Shown one piece after another: positions 27,933-36,283 of a stretch of 64,000 bases of DNA. Both the position numbers and the translations under genes were made by a program. This DNA comes from Tissierella sp032104385 (GTDB lineage Bacteria; Bacillota; Clostridia; Tissierellales; Tissierellaceae). Position 1 is the first letter of the stretch. Each line of letters opens with the position of its first letter. The DNA is taken from NCBI RefSeq assembly GCF_032104385.1, contig NZ_DAMCHJ010000003.1:293069-357068 (forward strand). The letters are read 5' to 3'. The notes beneath the pieces are model-generated. The model made no database searches. It was not told the origin of the DNA and saw only the letters and a program-made list of their open reading frames with translations.

Positions 27933-27961
27933 AATATATATTAGACTAAAATAAAATGCAA
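27933..27961 (-). promoter_or_regulatory. Promoter of plsX-acpP
   Basis: -35 TTGCAT, 17-base spacer, -10 TATATT on the minus strand, 43 bases before the plsX start. No clear FapR operator was found around it. Confidence 0.5.
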
Positions 27962-27970
27962 TATTAAATT

Positions 27971-28003
27971 AAAAAAAGATAGTGAATATCACTATCTTTT
28001 TTT
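27971..28003 (-). terminator. Intrinsic terminator of rpmF
   Basis: Perfect 15-base stem (27971-27985 with 27989-28003) with a 3-base loop; the distal arm ends in seven T residues on the minus strand. It starts one base after the rpmF stop. Confidence 0.9.
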
Positions 28004-28004
28004 A

Positions 28005-28184
28005 TTATTCTACTGCAATAACTTCCCTGTTTTTGTAATATCCACATGATCTACAAACTCTATGTGGTTGTTTTGGCTCATGACATTGTGGACACTCAAC
28101 AACTGTAGCTTTGTTTAGTCTGTAAGAAGAAGCTCTTCTCTTATCTCTTCTAGTTTTAGAAGTTTTTCGTTTTGGTACAGCCAT
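28005..28184 (-). CDS. rpmF: 50S ribosomal protein L32
   Basis: A 59-residue zinc-ribbon ribosomal protein beginning MAVPKRKTSKTRRDKRRAS. Zinc-binding cysteines are Cys31, Cys34, Cys44 and Cys47 (CPQC and CRSC), the cysteine-containing form of L32. It starts at ATG with GGAGGTG upstream. It follows the DUF177 gene in a two-gene unit with a consensus promoter and a strong terminator. Confidence 0.98.
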   Translation of the reverse strand: MAVPKRKTSKTRRDKRRASSYRLNKATVVECPQCHEPKQPHRVCRSCGYYKNREVIAVE

Positions 28185-28197
28185 TTAAAACACCTCC

Positions 28198-28716
28198 TTA
28201 ATTCTTCGGAAAAAAATTCTTTAATTTTTCAAATCTTGGATCAATATTCTCTTGAATACAATTGCATTTTGTATTATTTAAATCTGCTCCACATGTAAGA
28301 CACAACCCTTTGCAATCAGCATTACATAAGGATTTCATAGGTAAAGAAAGAATTACTTGGCTTAAAATATGTTCTCTAATATCTAAATTACCATCTTCAT
28401 AGTAGAACAATTCATCATAACCTTCATTTTCCTCATTAATTTCTTCCTTACCTTTTACAAGTTTTCCAGATAAAATAGTCTTTATTTTATTAGTAGTAGG
28501 CTTCAAGCATCTATGACAGTTTTCCATATAAGTATAAAATATTCTAATATCTACTGTCTTCTCCCCATCTACTTTAAATACCTCACCCTCATATCTTATA
28601 GGCTCAACTATTTTAATGTCTCTTTCACTTAAATCCAAACTATCTATTTTTAGTTCCCCTTCAAAATGTAAAGATTCATTACTTCCATCAAGAAAACTTG
28701 ATAAGTCAATTATCAT
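28198..28716 (-). CDS. DUF177 family protein (YceD/YlbN)
   Basis: A 172-residue protein of the YceD family, which is cotranscribed with rpmF across bacteria and is linked to 23S rRNA maturation. It has two cysteine clusters (NCHRC, and CNADCKGLCLTCG with CNC) that probably bind metal. The ATG at 28716 is chosen; the GTG at 28725 lies inside the GAGGTG ribosome site. It is expressed from the perfect sigma-A promoter upstream. Confidence 0.93.
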   Translation of the reverse strand: MIIDLSSFLDGSNESLHFEGELKIDSLDLSERDIKIVEPIRYEGEVFKVDGEKTVDIRIFYTYMENCHRCLKPTTNKIKTILSGKLVKGKEEINEENEGYDELFYYEDGNLDIREHILSQVILSLPMKSLCNADCKGLCLTCGADLNNTKCNCIQENIDPRFEKLKNFFPKN

Positions 28717-28745
28717 ATTTTTCACCTCTTAGACTAACAAAGATA

Positions 28746-28774
28746 ATTATATAAAGGAGGCATCAATTTGTCAA
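28746..28774 (-). promoter_or_regulatory. Consensus sigma-A promoter of DUF177-rpmF
   Basis: Perfect -35 TTGACA, 17-base spacer and perfect -10 TATAAT on the minus strand, 30 bases before the DUF177 start. The -35 lies eight bases after the ackA stop. Confidence 0.9.
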
Positions 28775-28782
28775 GAATAATA

Positions 28783-29979
28783 TTATTTAGACACTAATTC
28801 TAATGTATCTCTAGCTATCATTAATTCTTCATTTGTAGGAATAACAAGTATAGTAGCCGAAGTTAAATCCTTGTTAAGTTTAGATTCTTCTCCCCTTACA
28901 TTGTTTAAATCCGCATCAATCTTGATGCCTAAACATTCTAATCCTTCACAAACCTTTTCTCTAATATAACTTGAATTTTCACCAATACCTGCTGTAAATA
29001 CTAAAGCATCTATTCTACACATAGTAGCAACATAAGCTCCTACATATTTTTTAACCCTATTAACAAAAACATCTAAGGCAAGTTTTGCTCTTTCATTACC
29101 CTCATTCATAGCTATTTCTAAATCTCTAAAGTCACTACTTATTCCTGAAATACCTAATACACCTGATTGTTTATTTAACATATTATTTACTTCTTCAAAA
29201 CTCATATTTTCCTTATCCATAATAAATGGAATTATAGCTGGATCTATATCTCCTGATCTAGTTCCCATTGCTAATCCCTCTAATGGAGTAAAGCCCATAC
29301 TTGTATCCATAGATTTTCCACCTTGTACTGCACATACACTAGAGCCATTTCCTAAGTGACAAGTAACAATATTTAAATCCTTAATATCCTTACCTAATAT
29401 TTCAGCTGCTCTTAAAGATACGTATTTATGGGAAGTACCATGGAATCCATATCTTCTAATTTTGTATTTTTCATAAAACTCATAAGGTATAGGATAAATA
29501 TAATTATCTGCTTCCATTGTTTGGTGGAAAGCAGTGTCAAATACTGCAACCATTGGTGTATTTGGCATTAATTCTTTACAAGCTTCTATTCCAGTGATAT
29601 TTGGCGGATTATGTAAAGGTGCCAACTCTATACATTCATCAAGAACTTTCATAACCTCATCATCTATTATAACAGATGAAGCAAATGTTTCTCCACCATG
29701 TACAACTCTATGTCCCACTGCTCCAATTTCATCCATGGATTTTATTGCTCCATGATTTTCATCAATTAAAGCATTAAGAACTAAACCTAATGCAACTTTA
29801 TGATCAGCCATAGGCTCTTCAATTATTACTCTCTCTTTGCCTGTAGTATCATGTTTTATTTTAGAACCTTCGATTCCTATTCTCTCTACAAGTCCTTTAC
29901 ATAGAACTTCTTCTCCATTCATATCTATTAACTGATATTTTAGAGAAGAACTTCCACAGTTAATTACAAGAATTTTCAT
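28783..29979 (-). CDS. ackA: Acetate kinase
   Basis: Interconverts acetyl-phosphate plus ADP and acetate plus ATP, the main substrate-level ATP step of fermenting Clostridia. The 398 residues include VINCGSSSLKYQLID, HRVVHGGETF, HLGNGSSVCAVQGG and MGTRSGDIDP. It starts at ATG with AGGAGG upstream. Phosphotransacetylase (pta), often adjacent, is not here. It is transcribed divergently from tmcAL. Confidence 0.99.
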   Translation of the reverse strand: MKILVINCGSSSLKYQLIDMNGEEVLCKGLVERIGIEGSKIKHDTTGKERVIIEEPMADHKVALGLVLNALIDENHGAIKSMDEIGAVGHRVVHGGETFASSVIIDDEVMKVLDECIELAPLHNPPNITGIEACKELMPNTPMVAVFDTAFHQTMEADNYIYPIPYEFYEKYKIRRYGFHGTSHKYVSLRAAEILGKDIKDLNIVTCHLGNGSSVCAVQGGKSMDTSMGFTPLEGLAMGTRSGDIDPAIIPFIMDKENMSFEEVNNMLNKQSGVLGISGISSDFRDLEIAMNEGNERAKLALDVFVNRVKKYVGAYVATMCRIDALVFTAGIGENSSYIREKVCEGLECLGIKIDADLNNVRGEESKLNKDLTSATILVIPTNEELMIARDTLELVSK

Positions 29980-30025
29980 ATTTTTATTCCTCCTAATTAA
30001 TTAATTGTTCTTTTGTCTATAATTC

Positions 30026-30054
30026 ATAATATTACATTTGTGTTAAAAAATCAA
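30026..30054 (-). promoter_or_regulatory. Promoter of ackA
   Basis: -35 TTGATT, 17-base spacer, -10 TATTAT on the minus strand, 47 bases before the ackA start. It overlaps the opposing tmcAL promoter. Confidence 0.6.
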
Positions 30055-30065
30055 CATGATATAAT
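30037..30065 (+). promoter_or_regulatory. Promoter of tmcAL
   Basis: -10 TATAAT at 30060-30065 with a weak -35 (TTTGTG) 17 bases upstream on the plus strand. It overlaps the ackA promoter, so the two may compete for polymerase. Confidence 0.45.
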
Positions 30066-30092
30066 TAAAGAAAATATATTTTGGAGGTTACT

Positions 30093-31337
30093 ATGACAGT
30101 TGTTGGGTTTATTACTGAATATAATCCATTTCATTATGGACATAAATATCATTTAGAGCAATCTATGAAAAAAGCTAAGGGAAATTATTCTATTGCCATA
30201 ATGAGCGGTTCATTTTTACAGAGGGGCGAGCCATCTTTTATAGATAAGTGGTCCAAGGCTAAAATGGCAATAGATAATGGTGTAGATTTGGTGTTAGAGC
30301 TCCCTTTTATATTTGCATCTCAATCTGCAGAATTATTTGCTTATGGCGGAGTAAAATTGATGGATAGCCTAAATATTGTAGATTATCTAGCATTTGGAAG
30401 TGAATTAGGAAAGTTAGAGCCCTTAGTAAAAATAGCATCTATACTATCAGAGGAACCTAATTACTATAAAGAAAGATTAAAATATCATTTATCTTTGGGT
30501 CTATCCTACTCTATATCACGAAGTAACGCCATCGGAGAATATATTAATATTATTTCCCCAAATAATCAATGCGACTATGAAAAAATACTTGTTCAATCTA
30601 ATAATATATTAGGAATAGAGTATTTAAAAGCATTAAATAAAATCAAATCTAAAATAACCCCTATTGCTATAAAACGCTCTGGTAGTAATTATAACGATTT
30701 ACATTTATCTGATGGTTTTGCTAGTGCAACGGCAATAAGAAGTTTAATTAAAACTAAAGACTTAAATTATATTAAAGACTTAGTTCCTATTGAAACATAT
30801 TATTGTCTAGAAGAATATCTTGAAAATTACAAGGACTTTAACTATATAGAAAATTATAATCAAATTTTTCTATATTTAATTCGTACAATAGAAAAAAGCA
30901 AATTACAATCTCTAATGGATATTGAAAACGGTCTTGAAAATAGAATGATTGATAAAGGCTCTAAAAATAATAATATCAAAGAAATAATAGATAGCATTAT
31001 AACAAAACGATATCCAAGAACACGTATACAAAGATTATTTATTCATCTGTTAAATCAACTTGATAATAATACTTTCAAAGAACTTTACAATTACTATCCT
31101 TCATATATTAGGGTTTTAGGCGCTAACAAAAATGGTTTAATTTTATTAAATAAAATCAAAGAAAACTCTTCTTTACCTATTATAACAAAATTTGCTGATT
31201 ATAAACATTTTAGATCTGAATCCTTAGAAAAAATTCTTATGTTTGATAAAAAGGCTACAGATATATTCTTTCTTGGATTAAACTCATCTAATGCTTTAGC
31301 AAATATGGATTATTATAATTCTCCTTATATTAAATAA
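30093..31337 (+). CDS. tmcAL: tRNA(Met) cytidine acetate ligase TmcAL (YlbM)
   Basis: Makes N4-acetylcytidine at the wobble base of elongator tRNA-Met, using ATP and free acetate through acetyl-adenylate. The 414-residue protein starts with the nucleotidyltransferase segment GFITEYNPFHYGHKYHL (HxGH at 14-17) and continues with SGSFLQRGEPSFIDKW, both family hallmarks. The ATG at 30093 has GGAGG upstream; the earlier in-frame TTG is the start of that site. It is one of the few plus-strand genes and is divergent from ackA. Confidence 0.95.
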   Translation: MTVVGFITEYNPFHYGHKYHLEQSMKKAKGNYSIAIMSGSFLQRGEPSFIDKWSKAKMAIDNGVDLVLELPFIFASQSAELFAYGGVKLMDSLNIVDYLAFGSELGKLEPLVKIASILSEEPNYYKERLKYHLSLGLSYSISRSNAIGEYINIISPNNQCDYEKILVQSNNILGIEYLKALNKIKSKITPIAIKRSGSNYNDLHLSDGFASATAIRSLIKTKDLNYIKDLVPIETYYCLEEYLENYKDFNYIENYNQIFLYLIRTIEKSKLQSLMDIENGLENRMIDKGSKNNNIKEIIDSIITKRYPRTRIQRLFIHLLNQLDNNTFKELYNYYPSYIRVLGANKNGLILLNKIKENSSLPIITKFADYKHFRSESLEKILMFDKKATDIFFLGLNSSNALANMDYYNSPYIK

Positions 31338-31342
31338 TACAT

Positions 31343-31370
31343 CATATTGTCCCTCTATAATTCATAACAT
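31343..31370 (+). promoter_or_regulatory. Possible sigma-E sporulation promoter of ylbJ
   Basis: CATATT at 31343-31348, a 14-base spacer, and CATAACAT at 31363-31370 resemble the sigma-E pattern ATATT-N14-CATACAAT (6 of 8 at -10). In B. subtilis ylbJ is sigma-E dependent. The predicted leader would be very short. Confidence 0.4.
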
Positions 31371-31390
31371 TGTTTATAGGGGGTGCAAAC

Positions 31391-32617
31391 ATGGTAAAGA
31401 AAAAAAGGCATAAAAATTTTAATATAAATTTAATATTTTTAATAATAATTATTATAGCGTTAACAGGAATAATAACTAATCCTAAACTTTCTCTAAATAG
31501 TGCTACTGCTGGTATAAATACATGGTTTAATATAATACTTCCTTCTCTTCTGCCTTTTTTTATTATATCTGAGATCCTTATAGGATTAGGATTTATTGAT
31601 TTCATTGGAAAACTATTGGAACCATTAATGAAACCATTGTTTAATATGCCAGGTGAAGGTGCTTTCCCTATAACTATGTCTTTATTATCTGGTTACCCTG
31701 TAGGTACTAAGATAACCTCTAGATTACGAGAAGAAAGATTAATAACGAAAAATGAAGGTGATAGACTAATATGCTTTACAAGTACATCTGGTCCTCTTTT
31801 TATGTTAGGTGCAGTCAGTATAGGAATGTTAAATGACCCTACAATTTCACCATTAATTATTATTCCTCATTACTTATCTGTATTGGTTTTGGGATTGTTT
31901 TCTAGCTTTTATAACTCAAGTAATAGGAAAACAACTAAAACACAAAACAGAAATATATTTCACGAAATACAAGGCTCCTATAAAATATGGTCAAAAACAA
32001 AAAAACCCATAGGTTCTTTAATAGCAAAATCTGTCAAAGAAAGTATGGATACCATAATACTAATAGGAGGTTTAATAATATTCTACTCCGTATTAGTTGA
32101 AGTATTATTTAGTATGAAATTCTTGAATACAATACTATATTATATAAGTAATTTATTGGATTTAGATGCACAACTAATTAAAGGTACAATTATAGGTTTC
32201 TTTGAAATGACCATAGGCTGTAAGAATATTGCCCTTTCAAATATAAATTTTATTAATAAAATACTAATAATTAACTTCTTGATTGGATGGGGTGGACTTT
32301 CTGTTCATAGTCAAGCCCTTAGCTTTATTAATAATACAGATTTAAATAGCAGATTATATATTATATCAAAATTTTTTCACGGAATATTATCGACTATGTT
32401 TGGATATATAATATATTTGCTAAAATATCAAGACTATGTACAAACAACCTTTTATAATTCAATACCTTTTAATATCCAATATAGTTTTTCTAATTGGATC
32501 TTCCTATTAACTAGGTCTGCAAAGCTTGCCTTAACCTTGAGTATATATATTTTTTTACTATCACTATTAGTTTCAGGCATCTATGAAATATTTAAAAGGC
32601 TCAATTTGAGCCTCTAA
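31391..32617 (+). CDS. ylbJ: Sporulation integral membrane protein YlbJ
   Basis: A 408-residue polytopic membrane protein with nucleoside-recognition (Gate) domains. In B. subtilis YlbJ is made in the mother cell and is needed for spore cortex. Visible hallmarks are ITNPKLSLNSATAGINTW, LPSLLPFFIISEILIGLG, LLSGYPVGTKITSRLRE and FTSTSGPLFMLGAVS, with about eight hydrophobic segments. The ATG at 31391 has AGGGGGTG upstream. Its presence argues for an endospore former. The 3' end overlaps the opposing coiled-coil gene by 17 bases. Confidence 0.95.
   Translation: MVKKKRHKNFNINLIFLIIIIIALTGIITNPKLSLNSATAGINTWFNIILPSLLPFFIISEILIGLGFIDFIGKLLEPLMKPLFNMPGEGAFPITMSLLSGYPVGTKITSRLREERLITKNEGDRLICFTSTSGPLFMLGAVSIGMLNDPTISPLIIIPHYLSVLVLGLFSSFYNSSNRKTTKTQNRNIFHEIQGSYKIWSKTKKPIGSLIAKSVKESMDTIILIGGLIIFYSVLVEVLFSMKFLNTILYYISNLLDLDAQLIKGTIIGFFEMTIGCKNIALSNINFINKILIINFLIGWGGLSVHSQALSFINNTDLNSRLYIISKFFHGILSTMFGYIIYLLKYQDYVQTTFYNSIPFNIQYSFSNWIFLLTRSAKLALTLSIYIFLLSLLVSGIYEIFKRLNLSL
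32597..32613 (-). terminator. Hairpin at the ylbJ / coiled-coil gene junction
   Basis: Palindrome AGGCTCAA-T-TTGAGCCT spanning both converging stop regions. On the minus strand it is followed by TTTAAATATTT; the plus side lacks a good T-run. With a one-base central spacer the real loop would be larger and the stem shorter, so it is only a modest terminator. Confidence 0.45.
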
Positions 32618-33047
32618 GTTCTTTTCTATTTTCATTTAATAATTGAATTAATTCCTTTAAGTTTTCTTGTGTTTCTTCCAATAAACTATCAGCATATTCC
32701 ATGGAACCAATTCTAATTTCCTTAGCATTGGATTGGGCCTTATTAATTATTTCTTCCGCCCTAGCATTTGCTTTTTTAGTAATCTCCTCCTGATCAACTA
32801 ATTCTTCTAATCTATATTCAGCTTCTTTTAAAACTGTATCTGCATCTTTTTGAGCTTCTGCTAAAATCCTCTGTCTTTCATCTTTAATCCAAGATGCTTG
32901 CTTAATTTCATCTGGCAATTTAATTCTAATTTCTTTTAATATTTCTAAAACTTCAAATTTGTCTATCATCACTTTTCCCGAGAACGGTAAGCTTGTCCCT
33001 GCTTCCACAATATCCTCTATTTCATCAATTAGTCTCAAAACTTCCAT
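32601..33047 (-). CDS. Coiled-coil protein, often annotated ATPase / V-type subunit-like
   Basis: A 148-residue protein with a short N-terminal region (MEVLRLIDEIEDIVEAG), a predicted amphipathic segment, then a long Ala/Glu/Lys-rich coiled coil (ILAEAQKDADTVLKEAEYRL) similar to F0 subunit b or FliH-type stalks. There is no Walker motif, so it is not an ATPase by itself. It lies five bases before coaD in a conserved clostridial neighbourhood between coaD and ylbJ. Function is unknown. It starts at ATG with GGAGG upstream. Confidence 0.85.
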   Translation of the reverse strand: MEVLRLIDEIEDIVEAGTSLPFSGKVMIDKFEVLEILKEIRIKLPDEIKQASWIKDERQRILAEAQKDADTVLKEAEYRLEELVDQEEITKKANARAEEIINKAQSNAKEIRIGSMEYADSLLEETQENLKELIQLLNENRKELRGSN

Positions 33048-33052
33048 ATGTA

Positions 33053-33535
33053 CTATATTCCTCCTTTAAATTTATTCTTTAAAGCTTGTTCAACAATTTT
33101 GGGAACAAAACAAGAAATATTTCCACCAAACATAGCTACTTCTTTAACAATACTTGAACTTAAATATGCATATTTGCTACTAGATACCATAAAAAGCGTT
33201 TCGATTTCATCGTTTATTTTTTTATTAACTAAAGCCATCTGCATTTCATATTCAAAATCTGAAACAGCTCTAAGTCCCCTAATCATAGTTGTACAATTTC
33301 TTTTTATTGCATAATCAGTGAGAAGTCCAGAAAAAAAGTCTATTTCCACATTAGGAAATTCTTTTGTAACCTCTTTTAACAATTTAATTCTTTCTTCTAA
33401 AGAAAAAACACTTTTCTTAGATGGGTTATTTAATACAGCTACTATTAGATGTTCCACCTTTTTAGAAGTTCTTTCTATAATATCTAAATGACCATATGTA
33501 ACTGGATCAAAGCTCCCTGGATATATTGCTCTCAT
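33053..33535 (-). CDS. coaD: Phosphopantetheine adenylyltransferase
   Basis: Fourth step of coenzyme A synthesis: makes dephospho-CoA from phosphopantetheine and ATP. The 160-residue chain starts MRAIYPGSFDPVTYGH with the TYGH nucleotide-binding motif at 13-16, and has the C-terminal SSSKYAYLSSSIVKEVA block. It starts at ATG with GGGAGG upstream, and follows rsmD by 12 bases. CoaBC, an earlier step, is also in this window. Confidence 0.98.
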   Translation of the reverse strand: MRAIYPGSFDPVTYGHLDIIERTSKKVEHLIVAVLNNPSKKSVFSLEERIKLLKEVTKEFPNVEIDFFSGLLTDYAIKRNCTTMIRGLRAVSDFEYEMQMALVNKKINDEIETLFMVSSSKYAYLSSSIVKEVAMFGGNISCFVPKIVEQALKNKFKGGI

Positions 33536-33547
33536 AAAATTTCCTCC

Positions 33548-34105
33548 CTAAGTCTTTCTTTTATAAAACGATAAGGATTTGCTACCATATCTTCTAAAAT
33601 CTGATTTAGTAAATCCAAATAAATTCTCTTCTAAATCTAATTCCTTTTCATGCTCAACTATTATCATACCATCTTTAGTTAAAACATCTTCTATATCTAC
33701 AGCTTTTAGAAGTTCATTAACTAATCCTTCTTGACGAAAAGGAGGATCCAAATAGATATAATTAAATGCTAATTTTTTTGCACTGAACTTTCTTATAGCT
33801 ACTAAAATATCTGATTTAATTACAATGCTTTGTTCTAAAAATCTTGTATGCTCTAAATTTTCATTTATAATGTTTATACTTTCTATAGAGTTATCTATAA
33901 AATAGCAGGTTTTAGCTCCTCTACTTAAAAACTCTATGCCTATAGAACCAGAACCTCCAAATGCATCTAATATAATGCTATTTTCATCTATATGATTTAA
34001 TATATTAAATAAGGCTTCCTTAGTTCTGTCCTCAGTTGGTCTAACTTTCATTCCTTTAGGTACCTTTAATTTATGTCCTTTTCTAGAACCTGATATAACT
34101 CTCAA
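33548..34105 (-). CDS. rsmD: 16S rRNA (guanine966-N2)-methyltransferase RsmD
   Basis: Methylates G966 of 16S rRNA. The 185 residues start MRVISGSRKGHKL, contain the SAM-binding loop DAFGGSGSIGIEFLSRGA and the catalytic YLDPPF motif (NPPY-type). The start is TTG with GGAGGTAAATAC upstream. It pairs with coaD, as in B. subtilis ylbH-ylbI. Confidence 0.97.
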   Translation of the reverse strand: MRVISGSRKGHKLKVPKGMKVRPTEDRTKEALFNILNHIDENSIILDAFGGSGSIGIEFLSRGAKTCYFIDNSIESINIINENLEHTRFLEQSIVIKSDILVAIRKFSAKKLAFNYIYLDPPFRQEGLVNELLKAVDIEDVLTKDGMIIVEHEKELDLEENLFGFTKSDFRRYGSKSLSFYKRKT

Positions 34106-34165
34106 GTATTTACCTCCTCACTTACACAATTATTTTATCATATATTAAGGATTTTGAAACAAAAA

Positions 34166-36226
34166 TTAATTAAAAGTTAAATATTCTTCAGAATTTGAAA
34201 ACATTTTTTGTATCTTCTTTTTTAGTTCCCTATATCTTTCCTTTGATAAGTTAGGGTCTTGATTTATAATGTTTATTCCTTCTTTTTGAGCAAGCTTTAA
34301 AATTTCCATATCTGTAAATAAGTTCGCTACCTTTAATTCAGGTAGTCCATGTTGTCTAGTTCCAAAAAATTCTCCAGGCCCTCTTAATTCCAAATCTTTT
34401 TCTGAAATTTTAAACCCATCAGTAGAATTTTGTAATATCCTCATTCTCTCTTTAGATATTTTACTATTACTTTCATTTATCAATATACAATAAGACTGAT
34501 GCTCTCCTCTTCCTACTCTTCCTCTTAATTGATGCAGTTGAGCCAACCCAAATCTCTCTGCATTATAAATAACCATAATATTAGAGTTTGGTACATTTAC
34601 ACCTACTTCAACAACTGTCGTGGAGACTAATATATCGATTTTATGCTCTTTAAATTCTTCCATAACTAAATCCTTTTCCTTAGGTTTCATTTTACCATGT
34701 AATAACCCCAGCTTAAAATCCTTAAATATATTATCTTTAAAATTTATATATAACTCTTCCGCCGCATTTAATGTTAGATTCTCATTTTCCTCTATTAAAG
34801 GACATACTATATATGCTTGTCTTCCTTCTAAAATTTGTTTACTAATAAATTTATTAACCCTTTCTATCATTTCAGGACCAACAGCGTATGTTTCGATTTC
34901 CTTTCTTCCTGGTGGAAGTTCATCAATAATAGAAATATCTAAATCTCCATATAAAATAAGAGCCAAGGTTCTAGGAATAGGAGTTGCAGTCATAACGATA
35001 ATATCAGGATTACTTCCTTTTTGAGATAAAATAGCCCTCTGCTTTACACCAAATCTATGTTGCTCATCTGTAATAGCAATACCTAGATTTTTAAACTCTA
35101 CATTATCCTGAATTATAGCATGAGTTCCTATTAGTATGTCTATATTTCCTTCTTTTAAATCTAATAATATTTCCTCTTTTCCCTTTGGAGAAATACTTCC
35201 AATTAATAATTCTATCCTAATATTATGTCCTGAAAAAAAACTCCTTAGCGACTCAAAATGCTGACTAGCTAGTATTTCTGTAGGAGCCATCATTACAGCC
35301 TGATAACCAGATAATATAGCTTTGAACATAGCAAGAACTGCTACTACAGTTTTACCTGAACCTACATCTCCTTGTACCAATCTATTCATTTGAGTATCTT
35401 TTTCCATATCTTCTTCAATTTCTTTAAAAACATTAATTTGTGAATTGGTAAGTTTAAAAGGTAATTTTTCAATAAAACCATATACTTCTTTAGTTTTGTT
35501 AAATCTAATCCCCTTATTATTACTAAAGTTTTTACTTTTGATAATAAAAAGTCCCATTTGCAAAATTAGCAGTTCTTGAAAAGAAAGTCTTTTCTTAGCC
35601 TTTTCTAATAAAATATTGTTTTTAGGAAAATGAATATTTCTAATAGCATCTTTGATGCCAATTAACTCATATTTATCCATTATATCCTTTGGTAAAAATT
35701 CTATAATTTCATCTATATATTCATTAATAGAATAATCAATAATCTTTATTATTTCGTTATTAGTTAGTCCCTCAGTTAAAGAGTATATAGGAGTTATTCT
35801 ACCTACTTTATCCATAGCATTTGGTTTTTCAAAAATAGGACTGACTATTTGAATTTCCATGCCAACTTTATTAATTTTGCCATTTATTATTAATCTTTCA
35901 CCAATTCTAAATTTATCTTTTAAATATTCTTGGTTAAACCATATTAAATTTGCATTGTAAGAACTATCCTTAACAGGAATTTTTATAATGGATAAATTCT
36001 TCCTTGGTCTTAATATATTAGCTTTACCTATTATCTCAACTTCTAAACTTATTTTTTCCCCTATTTCACATTCTCTCAATGTCTTAAATTTCGTTCTATC
36101 ATCATAATCCCTAGGTACAAAATATATTAAATCTTCTATAGTATTTATATTTAATCTTCTCAGTTTAGAAGCCCTTTTAGGACCTACACCTTTTATATAT
36201 TGAATATTTGCGGATAATGACTCCAT
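34166..36226 (-). CDS. recG: ATP-dependent DNA helicase RecG
   Basis: Branch-migration helicase that processes stalled forks and recombination intermediates. The 686 residues carry an N-terminal wedge/OB domain (SLEVEIIGKANILRPRKNLS), Walker A GDVGSGKT, the DEQH box in AITDEQHRFGVKQR, and the C-terminal motifs QLRGRVGRGEHQSYC and LRGPGEFFGTRQHG. It starts at ATG with AGGGGTG upstream. It follows fakA beyond a strong terminator, so it probably has its own weak promoter or read-through. Confidence 0.98.
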   Translation of the reverse strand: MESLSANIQYIKGVGPKRASKLRRLNINTIEDLIYFVPRDYDDRTKFKTLRECEIGEKISLEVEIIGKANILRPRKNLSIIKIPVKDSSYNANLIWFNQEYLKDKFRIGERLIINGKINKVGMEIQIVSPIFEKPNAMDKVGRITPIYSLTEGLTNNEIIKIIDYSINEYIDEIIEFLPKDIMDKYELIGIKDAIRNIHFPKNNILLEKAKKRLSFQELLILQMGLFIIKSKNFSNNKGIRFNKTKEVYGFIEKLPFKLTNSQINVFKEIEEDMEKDTQMNRLVQGDVGSGKTVVAVLAMFKAILSGYQAVMMAPTEILASQHFESLRSFFSGHNIRIELLIGSISPKGKEEILLDLKEGNIDILIGTHAIIQDNVEFKNLGIAITDEQHRFGVKQRAILSQKGSNPDIIVMTATPIPRTLALILYGDLDISIIDELPPGRKEIETYAVGPEMIERVNKFISKQILEGRQAYIVCPLIEENENLTLNAAEELYINFKDNIFKDFKLGLLHGKMKPKEKDLVMEEFKEHKIDILVSTTVVEVGVNVPNSNIMVIYNAERFGLAQLHQLRGRVGRGEHQSYCILINESNSKISKERMRILQNSTDGFKISEKDLELRGPGEFFGTRQHGLPELKVANLFTDMEILKLAQKEGINIINQDPNLSKERYRELKKKIQKMFSNSEEYLTFN

Positions 36227-36257
36227 TTATGATCACCCCTATAGTTAATAATACCAA

Positions 36258-36283
36258 AAAACCCTACCAAAAGGTAGGGTTTT
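36258..36283 (-). terminator. Intrinsic terminator of asp23-fakA
   Basis: An 11-base stem (AAAACCCTACC against GGTAGGGTTTT), AAAA loop, followed on the minus strand by a run of T. Its arm includes part of the fakA stop codon. It separates fakA from recG. Confidence 0.85.

Noticed and set aside
28775..28787. AT palindrome at the ackA stop
   Set aside because: All-AT 12-base palindrome without a GC stem; unlikely to terminate transcription.
29980..30092. Considered ackA-tmcAL gap as a place for a small RNA
   Set aside because: The sequence is fully explained by two divergent promoters and leaders; no terminator or stable fold.
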